Assembly: GCA_002070025.1 (NCBI GenBank)
Contig: MWCL01000017.1
Span: 1 to 33,617 of the forward strand
DNA from: Spirochaetes bacterium ADurb.Bin215
Lineage (GTDB): Bacteria; Spirochaetota; Spirochaetia; Treponematales; Treponemataceae
Reading direction: 5' to 3'
Length of the DNA stretch: 33,617 bases
The position numbers were made by a program, and so were the translations under genes. The notes under the pieces are model-generated. The model saw nothing but the letters and a program-made list of their open reading frames with translations. It ran no database searches and was not told the DNA's origin. This document shows positions 1 to 7,095 of the stretch, piece after piece (position 1 is the stretch's first letter; every line of letters begins with the position of its first letter).

Positions 1-19
1 TAGAGTAAATCAGGGCAGA

Positions 20-75
20 ATGGCCAGGAATTCAGGCTTTTTGGGCAAGATTATTTCAACAATTTTGATAGCAGT
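20..75 (+). repeat. 56-bp element shared with the activase promoter, copy A
   Basis: This segment aligns without gaps to 17581-17636, with 43 of 56 positions identical by hand count. The right half is best conserved: 25 of 27 bases match around the core TTTCAACAATTTTG and AGCAGT. It ends 10 nt before a putative -35 box of rpoN. The other copy ends 8 nt before the -35 box of the activase gene. Both copies can be read as open frames, but the differences are not concentrated at third codon positions, so I treat it as a DNA element rather than coding sequence. The core is an imperfect palindrome (CAA.A.T.TTG), which would suit an operator, but that is inference. Confidence 0.5.
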
Positions 76-85
76 CTTTTCAATC

Positions 86-114
86 TTGACCTTGAATCTC
101 CGGTGCCGTATCTT
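86..114 (+). promoter_or_regulatory. putative sigma-70 promoter of rpoN
   Basis: TTGACC at 86-91 and TATCTT at 109-114 are separated by 17 bp. The predicted transcription start lies near 120-122, only a few bases before the ATG at 125, so the transcript would be leaderless or nearly so. No Shine-Dalgarno sequence precedes that ATG. The promoter is inferred from sequence only. Confidence 0.4.
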
Positions 115-124
115 GAAAGTACCA

Positions 125-1540
125 ATGCAAGGGCAAAAACTCGTTCTGTCGCAGCAGCAGCGTCTCACCCTCAGTCCTCAGCTTGTTCAGTCAATCAAGC
201 TGATGGCAATGCCGTTTGCCGATCTTCGGGAACGCATACTGGAAGAAGTTGAGAAAAATCCCGCCCTTGAAGTTGTATCGGATCCGTTCGAATCCATTCC
301 ATGGTCTCAGCGGGAACCAGCATCCCGAATTTCGGTATCTACCGTACGTAGTAATGATGATGAAAGCGATGCGCACCGGGACTATATCGAGGGAGCGCTT
401 TCACGTGAGGAAACGCTGCAGGAACACCTGCTCGAACAGCTAGGCGAGCTCGTTCTGGAACCTCGCGTACGTGCCCTTGCGGAACTGGTTGTCCAGAATC
501 TTGATCCCGATGGATTCCACCGGGTCCCCCCTGAAGAACTGTCCGGAGCCGATGATCCCGCGGTGCTGCACAAGGCACTCGATACGGTCCGCCGTCTTGA
601 ACCGGTCGGTTGCGCTGTACGGGACTTCCACGAGAGTCTGCTTGTGCAGGCAATGGTTCTCCGGGACCGGTATACCGCAGGGAAAACCGATCCCGGTCTT
701 GAGACAACCATTCACATACTTGATAAGTATTTTCATCTTCTGGAGAAAGGCCGTCCCGATGCGTTGGTGAAGGGACTCGCCAAGGAACCGGATGCCGGGT
801 TTACCCTCGACCTTGAGGGCGCGGAAGAGGTGTTCGACATTATCAGGATGCTCGATCCTTTCCCCGGGCGGATTTTCGACAGTTCTCCGGAAACATACAT
901 TGTCCCCGACGTGTTCGTAAACAGGAGCGAGGAGGGGTATTCGGTTGTAATCAACGAGGAAGAGGTTCCTGTTCTGGGTATTTCACCATTTTTCATGGAA
1001 CTGGAAGAACAGGTAGATGATTCCGCCAGAGACTTCGCCCGGGAGGCGGTTAAGGAAGCACGCTGGTTTTTGGGCACTATCGAACGCCGAAATCTCACAC
1101 TGCTCAAGCTGGTACGGGCGCTTGTCGTATTTCAGCGCGAGTTTTTCATACATGGTCCGACTCGCCTCATGCCCTTGCGCATGAAGGATGTCGCCGAAGA
1201 AATCGGTATGCATGAGGCAACGGTTTCACGCGCGGCGAACGGGAAGTATCTCCAGTGTGAATGGGGTACATTCGAAATACGGTACTTTTTCAGTAACCGG
1301 GTGGGCTCTCCGCCGCGAACCGGCTCGCGGACTCCTGATCAGGCGGGCGGGTATACTTCGGGACGTTTTTCCAAGCAGGGTGTCAAAGAGGTAATACGGG
1401 AGCTCATCGAGAGTTCGGAAACAGCTCTTTCCGACCAGAAAATCACGGAACAGCTCAAGACACGCGGTATTCATATAGCCCGCAGAACGGTCGCCAAGTA
1501 CCGGGCCGAGCTTTCCATTGCTTCGTCATTTGAAAGATAA
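125..1540 (+). CDS. rpoN: RNA polymerase sigma-54 factor RpoN
   Basis: Sigma-54 directs RNA polymerase to -24/-12 promoters and needs an AAA+ activator to melt DNA. From the ATG at 125 the protein has 471 residues, close to the family norm. The glutamine-rich activator-interaction region is at residues 1-45 (LSQQQRLTLSPQLVQSIKLM). The core-binding domain is near 90-300, a helix-turn-helix near 353-373 (VAEEIGMHEATVSR), and the RpoN box ARRTVAKYR at 452-460. The frame stays open upstream, to an ATG at 20, but those extra 35 residues look unlike the family and overlap the promoter and the shared element, so I choose 125. It heads a block with hpf, hprK and ptsH, resembling the proteobacterial rpoN-hpf-pts locus. 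Confidence 0.95.
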   Translation: MQGQKLVLSQQQRLTLSPQLVQSIKLMAMPFADLRERILEEVEKNPALEVVSDPFESIPWSQREPASRISVSTVRSNDDESDAHRDYIEGALSREETLQEHLLEQLGELVLEPRVRALAELVVQNLDPDGFHRVPPEELSGADDPAVLHKALDTVRRLEPVGCAVRDFHESLLVQAMVLRDRYTAGKTDPGLETTIHILDKYFHLLEKGRPDALVKGLAKEPDAGFTLDLEGAEEVFDIIRMLDPFPGRIFDSSPETYIVPDVFVNRSEEGYSVVINEEEVPVLGISPFFMELEEQVDDSARDFAREAVKEARWFLGTIERRNLTLLKLVRALVVFQREFFIHGPTRLMPLRMKDVAEEIGMHEATVSRAANGKYLQCEWGTFEIRYFFSNRVGSPPRTGSRTPDQAGGYTSGRFSKQGVKEVIRELIESSETALSDQKITEQLKTRGIHIARRTVAKYRAELSIASSFER

Positions 1541-1565
1541 TCAATTCCATATTATTATTAGAGAA

Positions 1566-1585
1566 GGTACCGCTGTTGCGGTGCC
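1566..1585 (+). other. hairpin in the rpoN-hpf gap
   Basis: GGTACCGC and GCGGTGCC form an 8-bp stem with one G-T wobble and a TGTT loop. It lies between the rpoN stop and the Shine-Dalgarno of hpf. No U-run follows directly, so it is not a classical intrinsic terminator. It could be an mRNA processing, stability or attenuation element. Confidence 0.45.
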
Positions 1586-1610
1586 CTACATCTTTCAGGG
1601 AGGTTCATCA

Positions 1611-1901
1611 ATGAATATCAACGTACAGGCAGTCAAATTTTCCATGGATGAGGATCAAAAAGAGTTCGTGGACAAGAAACTTGAGCGGATCCGCTTTGCC
1701 GAGGATCTGATCACGGATGTTCTGCTAAATATAAAATACGACAAGAAATTTTCCTATGAATGCACGGTGAATTTTCGCTGGGGGGATGTTGCTCACGTAT
1801 CAACCGAGGACTTCTCCTTTGAACCGGGGTTGAACAAGATGGTCGATGTGCTCGATCAGAAAATCAAGAAAGAAAAGGACAAGATTCAGGAGAAAAAATA
1901 A
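1611..1901 (+). CDS. hpf: Short ribosome hibernation-promoting factor (HPF/RaiA family)
   Basis: The 96-residue product matches the short HPF type: an N-terminal strand (MNINVQAVKF), then DEDQKEFVDKKLERI, a central basic stretch, and a lysine-rich C-terminal helix. Such proteins bind the 30S decoding region and help form inactive 70S dimers or protect idle ribosomes in stationary phase or starvation. A strong Shine-Dalgarno GGGAGG at 1598-1603, 7 nt before ATG 1611, fixes the start; the longer frame from 1518 would begin inside rpoN. Its place directly after rpoN is the same as in proteobacteria. There is no long-form dimerisation domain. Confidence 0.9.
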   Translation: MNINVQAVKFSMDEDQKEFVDKKLERIRFAEDLITDVLLNIKYDKKFSYECTVNFRWGDVAHVSTEDFSFEPGLNKMVDVLDQKIKKEKDKIQEKK

Positions 1902-1927
1902 GCAAACGCGGGTTTGTGTTCCTTCTC

Positions 1928-1956
1928 TTTACATAACGGATTCGTAAGGATATAGT
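1928..1956 (+). promoter_or_regulatory. sigma-70-like promoter abutting the hprK start
   Basis: TTTACA at 1928-1933 and TATAGT at 1951-1956 (each 5 of 6 to consensus) are separated by exactly 17 bp. The ATG of hprK starts only 6 nt after the -10 box, where transcription would normally begin, so the mRNA is predicted to be leaderless. An AAGGA at 1946-1950 is 11 nt from the ATG and would lie upstream of the predicted transcript; it could act only in read-through mRNA. Confidence 0.55.
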
Positions 1957-1961
1957 CAGGT

Positions 1962-2951
1962 ATGGCTGTTAAACGGTTTTCCGTGCTCGACCTGCTTGGC
2001 TTGAATCTCAAGGAACACGACTCTCTTGATTTGCGCTGTATTTGCGGTCGGCGGGGTTTGGTGCGGGAAATAACCATACCAGATCTCAACCGGCCCGGTT
2101 TGGCGCTTTCGGGTTTTTATGATTCGTTCGCGTATCAGCGGGTACAACTGTTCGGTCGTGGAGAAGTGGCGTTTTTGAACAAGCTCGTTACCGAGGGTAA
2201 ACTCGAAACAATCGAGCAGATGTTCACGTATCCGCTTCCGTGTTGCATTTTTACTCATAATCTTGATCCGGCAGACGAGTTTTCTGCCATAGCGGAGAAC
2301 TCAGGATGTGCCGTACTGCAAACCGGGCTGGATTCGAGCGAGTTTTCGTCCCGGCTTTTGCGGATTTTGTCCAATATATTCGCCCCCAAGATTTCAATTC
2401 ACGGGGTTTTGGTGGAAGTGTACGGTCTCGGGATTCTCATCCTCGGCGATTCCGGGGTCGGGAAAAGTGAAACCGCACTTGAGCTTATTGAGCGCGGACA
2501 CCGCCTTGTGGCGGATGATGTTGTCGAGATATCTTGTGTAAACGGTAATATACTGATCGGGCAGGGTGCCAACAAGATTATCGGGCACCACATGGAAATA
2601 CGCGGTCTCGGAATCATCAATATCACCCAGCTTTACGGAGTCGGGTCGATCCGTGAGCGCAAGGAAGTTCAGCTGGTGGCGACCCTGGAGGAATGGGATG
2701 CCAACAAGGTGTATGACCGCCTGGGGACCGAAAAGTTGACCATGGACATTCTCGGCGTCCAGGTTCCCAAGATTGAAATACCGGTTAAGCCCGGACGGAA
2801 CGTTCCCATTATTCTGGAAACGGCCGCGATGAATGAACGGCTCAAGAGTATGGGGTATTTCTCCGCGAAGGAATTCAACCAGAATGTCCTGAAGTGGATT
2901 GAATCCGATGCTGCCCGCGCGCCATATTACGGCGACGATGATTCTTATTAG
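1962..2951 (+). CDS. hprK: HPr kinase/phosphorylase
   Basis: HprK phosphorylates and dephosphorylates Ser46 of HPr in response to metabolites and phosphate. The 329-residue length is typical. Visible motifs are the conserved His147 before the P-loop (ISIHGVLVEVYG), Walker A GDSGVGKS at 162-169, HRLVADD at 180-186, the HprK signature EIRGLGIIN at 212-220, and the C-terminal region PVKPGRN. ptsH, encoding its substrate, follows 12 bp downstream. This kinase is classically Firmicute but is also known in spirochaetes and some proteobacteria, where sugar uptake by the PTS may be absent and the system is thought to be regulatory. A good promoter sits immediately ahead of the ATG, so the gene may be transcribed both from rpoN read-through and on its own. 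Confidence 0.95.
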   Translation: MAVKRFSVLDLLGLNLKEHDSLDLRCICGRRGLVREITIPDLNRPGLALSGFYDSFAYQRVQLFGRGEVAFLNKLVTEGKLETIEQMFTYPLPCCIFTHNLDPADEFSAIAENSGCAVLQTGLDSSEFSSRLLRILSNIFAPKISIHGVLVEVYGLGILILGDSGVGKSETALELIERGHRLVADDVVEISCVNGNILIGQGANKIIGHHMEIRGLGIINITQLYGVGSIRERKEVQLVATLEEWDANKVYDRLGTEKLTMDILGVQVPKIEIPVKPGRNVPIILETAAMNERLKSMGYFSAKEFNQNVLKWIESDAARAPYYGDDDSY

Positions 2952-2963
2952 AGGACTTGCTAA

Positions 2964-3230
2964 ATGACGACCAAGACAGTGACTATCAGGAACCGCGCCG
3001 GAATACACGCCAGGCCTGCAGCGCTCATCGCGCAAACCGCGAACCGTTTTGCTTCGGAAATACTGATAGAGCGGGACAATACCCGGATCAACGCGAAATC
3101 GATCATGGGTATTATCACCATGGCGGCCAGTTACAACACCCAGCTTACCATTTGCGCCGACGGGACGGACGAGAAAGAAGCCGTTGAGGCGCTCGACCTC
3201 CTGTTTGAGAACAAATTCGAGGAAGATTGA
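2964..3230 (+). CDS. ptsH: Phosphocarrier protein HPr
   Basis: An 88-residue HPr. Both phosphorylation sites are intact: His15 within GIHARPA (target of enzyme I) and Ser46 within NAKSIMGI (target of HprK). Having both sites means it can link phosphoenolpyruvate status to HprK regulation. AGAGGA 8 nt upstream of ATG 2964 is a reasonable ribosome-binding site. It lies 12 bp after hprK and its stop overlaps the putative TTG start of the next gene. No enzyme I or enzyme II gene is in this window. Confidence 0.95.
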   Translation: MTTKTVTIRNRAGIHARPAALIAQTANRFASEILIERDNTRINAKSIMGIITMAASYNTQLTICADGTDEKEAVEALDLLFENKFEED

Positions 3231-4345
3231 ACCAGTTACGGCGGGTAATTCCCGCCACGATATTCAGTATTCCCTTTCTCCTGTTCCTTTTTGTGCTTGT
3301 TCTTGTTGCTTCGTATTTGCTCGCGGACAATAGTATCAGCGGTCTTTTTTCACCTACCATGTTTTCGACTCCGCGGGGTTTCCTGCTTCTTGTCGTAGCG
3401 CCGCTTTCATTGATTCTTTTCCTGTGTTTATTCTTTTACATGCTCTTTTCCCATACCTGGCATACCGGCAGATCAAGCCGTTTCGGACGGAAAATTTTCG
3501 TGCTTCTTGCTGTTCTTGTTACGGTAACGTCTCTTTCCATAACCCTCATTGTCGGGCGGTTTACCGGTATAGCCGTATCAAGCGGGTTTGACGGTGATGT
3601 TCCCGAAGCGCTTCGTGCCGCACGAGAGATATCAGACCTGTACCAGAATGAACGAAAACTGGCGATTGAACGGGTATCCTTCCGGTTTTTTAATGGGCTT
3701 GCCATTGTCAATCAGCGGGCGATGCGCCGCGACTGGATGGACGAACTGCGGGTCGTTGACGCGTACGCCGCGGCCTGTCAGGTATATCGTGAAGACGCAA
3801 ACGTGACACCGTACGGGTACGAAGCGGTTATTGAAACCGGCGACATGGATTATTTCTTTCCCCGTGAAGAGTTGTATACGGTCCGCGACGGATTTTTCCC
3901 GCCCAATGCTGACGACCGGGTTCTCCGGTACGGCAAGCTTGTACGGTACAGCAATGAAACCTATGTCTGTGTATATTCATCGCTCATTCCCACGCAATTG
4001 TTTGCCCGGGATGCACTGATTCGAACCGTATACGAGGAGTCCAGGGTCATCAATGCCCTGGATCGCATCATGCCGTATCTGGGATTGTGGATCTTCTTCA
4101 TGTTCTGTCTTCCGCCGGTCATGATGGCGGTCCTGCTCGGGTATGTTCTGGTCATGCATCTGGTAACCCCGCTCGGTTCGGCTGCGGAGTTTTCCGGCTT
4201 GCTTGTGGAGGGGAACCGGAGTTTCCGGCTCGTGCCGAAAGGCGGTGATGAAGCAGGGGTTATCGCGGAGAACCTGAATCGCCTTGCGGAAAAACCGGCG
4301 GAATCCGAAAAACGGGGCGACAAAAAGGCCAGCTTGCGGTTATAA
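3227..4345 (+). CDS. Membrane sensor-like protein, NtrY-like N-terminal half without a kinase
   Basis: This is a 372-residue membrane protein. Hydrophobic segments are visible at about 10-33, 50-74 and 89-111, followed by a roughly 170-residue extracytoplasmic region, a fourth segment at 284-313 and a HAMP-like stretch (TPLGSAAEF...GDEAGVIAENLNRL) ending near 358. Three N-terminal helices, a sensor loop, a helix and HAMP is the layout of the NtrY histidine kinase before its PAS and kinase domains. No HisKA or ATPase domain follows, and holA begins 21 bp later. The start is TTG 3227, overlapping the ptsH stop (TTGA) with GAGGA just upstream; I see no in-frame ATG that keeps the first helix. 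It may be a receptor working through protein contacts. Family assignment is inference from architecture. Confidence 0.65.
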   Translation: MNQLRRVIPATIFSIPFLLFLFVLVLVASYLLADNSISGLFSPTMFSTPRGFLLLVVAPLSLILFLCLFFYMLFSHTWHTGRSSRFGRKIFVLLAVLVTVTSLSITLIVGRFTGIAVSSGFDGDVPEALRAAREISDLYQNERKLAIERVSFRFFNGLAIVNQRAMRRDWMDELRVVDAYAAACQVYREDANVTPYGYEAVIETGDMDYFFPREELYTVRDGFFPPNADDRVLRYGKLVRYSNETYVCVYSSLIPTQLFARDALIRTVYEESRVINALDRIMPYLGLWIFFMFCLPPVMMAVLLGYVLVMHLVTPLGSAAEFSGLLVEGNRSFRLVPKGGDEAGVIAENLNRLAEKPAESEKRGDKKASLRL

Positions 4346-4346
4346 T
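4317..4346 (+). promoter_or_regulatory. possible promoter of holA
   Basis: A perfect -10 hexamer TATAAT at 4341-4346 overlaps the stop codon of the preceding gene. A weak -35 match, GCGACA, lies 18 bp upstream. The predicted leader is about 14 nt and contains the Shine-Dalgarno GGAAGGA, so this would be an ordinary leadered transcript, unlike hprK. Confidence 0.35.
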
Positions 4347-4366
4347 GCCGCAGGAAGGAACCGTGT

Positions 4367-5368
4367 ATGGCAGCAGCAGCTCCCGTCTGGTTGTTCACCG
4401 GTCCGGAAATTGGTGAACGCAACGAGGCGGTACAACAACTCAAGGCTCAGGCAATAAAGACGCATGGAGATCCGGAAATGCATACGGTCTACGCGGGGGA
4501 TACGCCCTTCGGCGAGCTTGTTTCCCTGCTCCAGAACGGATCGCTTTTTTCCTCCGCGCGGTTTGTAACCCTGCGCAATGCCGAGCTCATCAAGAAAAAA
4601 GAAGATATTTCCCAGCTTGTTTCCTGGGCGGAGGAGTCCTGTGGCCGGGACGACGTGTATCTCGTGCTCATTTCCGATGAAATCGGCGTGGATAAAAAAG
4701 TGGAAGCCTGTGTCGCAAAAGAACGAAAGCGTATTTTCTGGGAACTTTTTGACGACCGCAAGGAACAGTGGATAACCGCCTTTTTCCGGAAGGAAGGGTA
4801 CCGTATTGAACCGGAAGCCGTGTCCGCGATCCTGGAGACGGTGGAAAACAATACCGACGCGCTCCGGACCGCCTGTTCGCGGCTAATGCTTTTTTTTGAT
4901 AACGATCATGGTATTACGGAAGACGATATCATAACCCACGTATCCCACAACCGGGAAGAAAACGCGTTTACCCTGTTCGACGCGCTTACCCATCGTGACG
5001 CAGAAGCCGCTCTCGCCATTCTTGAGAAAATATCCCTTTCAAAGGATTCTTCGCCGGTTCAGGTGATTGCCGGAGTGACCTATTGTTTCCGCCGGCTCGC
5101 TGACTGGCACCGGCTTGCCTCGCGGGGCGTTCACGACGAGTTCGGCTTGAAAAAAGCCGGGTTCTCGGGGAAACGGGCCCTCTCCCAGTACCGCCGTGCA
5201 GCCGACGTGTGGGATGCTTCAGCGGTTTCCCGGGTGCTGGCGCTTCTGGCGGAAACAGACCGGGATCTGCGTGCGTCGGGAACCGCAGTGCACCGCATTC
5301 TGCTCGATACCGGTATTCTCGGCATCCTGAAAACAGCCGGCACACCCCCGCGGTCCCGCCGCCAGTAA
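4367..5368 (+). CDS. holA: DNA polymerase III delta subunit
   Basis: The delta subunit is the clamp-loader 'wrench' that opens the beta sliding clamp. The 333-residue length fits the family. The N-terminal fold begins VWLFTGPEIGERNEAV, the degenerate P-loop-like segment of HolA. FSSARFVTLRNAE and the following acidic segment match the clamp-binding domain, and the C-terminal helical collar includes ENAFTLFDALTHRD and the QVIAGVTYCFRRL helix. GGAAGGA upstream supports ATG 4367. It converges on the next minus-strand gene with 11 bp between stops and no terminator. Sequence divergence is typical of this subunit, so the call rests on the overall pattern. Confidence 0.85.
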   Translation: MAAAAPVWLFTGPEIGERNEAVQQLKAQAIKTHGDPEMHTVYAGDTPFGELVSLLQNGSLFSSARFVTLRNAELIKKKEDISQLVSWAEESCGRDDVYLVLISDEIGVDKKVEACVAKERKRIFWELFDDRKEQWITAFFRKEGYRIEPEAVSAILETVENNTDALRTACSRLMLFFDNDHGITEDDIITHVSHNREENAFTLFDALTHRDAEAALAILEKISLSKDSSPVQVIAGVTYCFRRLADWHRLASRGVHDEFGLKKAGFSGKRALSQYRRAADVWDASAVSRVLALLAETDRDLRASGTAVHRILLDTGILGILKTAGTPPRSRRQ

Positions 5369-5379
5369 CCTCCGCCTCT

Positions 5380-7095
5380 TTACCTGTTTCTGTCGTACTT
5401 CCATTGGATTCCCGTTTTGATCACGGTTTGGTGCCGGGTGTTTCCTTCGCGGTGTGCGTAGTTCTGGATAACAAGGTAGTCTATCTCCGCGTCCACCGTG
5501 GTGTTCTTCCAAACCGGCCAGACGCATCTGAGATTGAATACATGACTGTACTTCTTCGTTGAACCGGTAATGCGGTTCAGTTCACCCGTTCCGGCCCAGT
5601 CGTCAAAGTCGTAGTACACCGGTACCTGGTATGTTTCTCCGTCCCGGGTAACTTCCTCGATTCTTCCAAGATACAGGGGCCCCTTGGTTATCCAGGTATA
5701 GCCGAATTCAATTCTGTGTTCATCCCTGCCGAGCGCGGTTACGCTGAGGCCGAGCTGTGTTACATCGTTTCCTTCCGGATGACCGAGCGGGATATCCAGC
5801 CCGCGGTGTCCTCCGGTAAGGATTTGACGCTGGGTCATGGTCAGATACGGTTGCCAGCGGGCGTAGGTCCATTCGTCAACATGGCTGTACTCGAGATTGA
5901 CAGAAATCGTCCAGTCCTTCGGTGCAATCGGCAATACCGCGGTTGCGCCTGCTTCCCAGCCCCAACAATTGGGTTTGGACGTTTTGCTTTCCGACGGCGC
6001 ACGGCTGTCGTCCATGATGAACTCTCCATACACAAGCAACCCCGGCAGTGGAACCGCCCATACATCCGCCATGGACATGACATTGGTCGTTCCCGACGAG
6101 TAGGTGTTGTGCCAGATCATGAGGGGCATGAGGTTCGAAAAGTCGGGTGTTTTCCCGCCGACCATCTGCATCTCGCTCAGGGCAAATCCGAGCCAGCGGA
6201 ACGGTTTGAACTCAACACGGTGGTAGGTGAACATCTTTAAAGCGGAAGAAATTCCGCTCGAGTAATCGTGATTATCGTTGATATCCCATCCCAGGAAATT
6301 TTCTCCGGTATTACCCGGGTCGAAATTTGTCTGAACTTCATATTCCTGTTCATTCAGATGCGGGGAGGACGTTCCCCACAGGGAGAAAAAACGCATTTTT
6401 TCTGACCACCAGGAAAACTGGAGATGGTCGTACCAGAATGCCTGACCGTTCAGGAAAAGATTGGCCTTTCCCAGGCCGATACCGGTGGGGAAGCGTCCTG
6501 CGGCGATGGTCACATGGTTTCCGCTCCAGGCTGCATAGGCTACTTTGGGAAAAATCCACCAGGAAAAGTATTCTCCGGGTTGCCAGAACCCCAGAATGCC
6601 GTCTTCTTCCACGCTGCGGAGAAGGGAATCGGTTGAAAAGTCTATTGATGCTTCGGCGAAAAATGAACCGGAGCCGAAGGAAAGCCCGGCGGCCAGAAGC
6701 GGGTCGTTGAGCGTCAGCCGGTTTGCCAAAGGAAAGTCGGCGAGTTTGCGCTGATAGCCCTCGTCCCAGGGTTCCGGGTCGAGCCCGGACCATCCGACCA
6801 TGAACGGTTGAACTGAAAAGGACCCGTGCCAGGTCGCTGTATCGTCGGTGTCATCGGTATAATCGATGTCTTCGGGGGAAAGCAAGCCGTAAAACCGGGC
6901 TTCGGCTTTTGAAATGCTCTGTACCGTTGTGGGGGGGATTTTCCCTTGTCGTATCGTCTGCAGATACAACCGTTCAAGCGTTCCATCCCTTCTTCCGAGC
7001 ATCGCACCGCTCTCCCCGCAAAGGGAGGATAGTGTGAGGAGGGTAATCAAAATATACAAAAGATGTATACGACGGGGTAGTAGACTGTTCATCAC
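5380..7095 (-). CDS. Outer-membrane beta-barrel protein, Wzi-like
   Basis: The 571-residue product starts with a signal peptide (hydrophobic LLYILITLLTLSSLC) and then a soluble N-terminal segment. Most of the rest is alternating aromatic/polar beta-strand sequence rich in Trp and Tyr. The segment GRFPTGIGLG and the later stretch with PLMIWHNTYSS...NVMSMADVWAV...YGEFIMDD resemble the Wzi capsule-assembly barrel family, in which a barrel anchors surface polysaccharide. The GTG start at 7095 overlaps the uvrC stop by 4 bp (GTGA), and AAGGAG lies 8 nt upstream (7104-7109), indicating translational coupling. An ATG directly follows as an alternative. Barrel nature is well supported; the Wzi label is a moderate inference and the ligand is unknown. 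Confidence 0.65.
   Translation of the reverse strand: MMNSLLPRRIHLLYILITLLTLSSLCGESGAMLGRRDGTLERLYLQTIRQGKIPPTTVQSISKAEARFYGLLSPEDIDYTDDTDDTATWHGSFSVQPFMVGWSGLDPEPWDEGYQRKLADFPLANRLTLNDPLLAAGLSFGSGSFFAEASIDFSTDSLLRSVEEDGILGFWQPGEYFSWWIFPKVAYAAWSGNHVTIAAGRFPTGIGLGKANLFLNGQAFWYDHLQFSWWSEKMRFFSLWGTSSPHLNEQEYEVQTNFDPGNTGENFLGWDINDNHDYSSGISSALKMFTYHRVEFKPFRWLGFALSEMQMVGGKTPDFSNLMPLMIWHNTYSSGTTNVMSMADVWAVPLPGLLVYGEFIMDDSRAPSESKTSKPNCWGWEAGATAVLPIAPKDWTISVNLEYSHVDEWTYARWQPYLTMTQRQILTGGHRGLDIPLGHPEGNDVTQLGLSVTALGRDEHRIEFGYTWITKGPLYLGRIEEVTRDGETYQVPVYYDFDDWAGTGELNRITGSTKKYSHVFNLRCVWPVWKNTTVDAEIDYLVIQNYAHREGNTRHQTVIKTGIQWKYDRNR

Noticed and set aside
20-124. N-terminal extension of RpoN from the ATG at 20
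   Set aside because: The 35 extra residues are hydrophobic and unlike the family start, which fits ATG 125. The DNA is better explained by a promoter and the element shared with 17581-17636.
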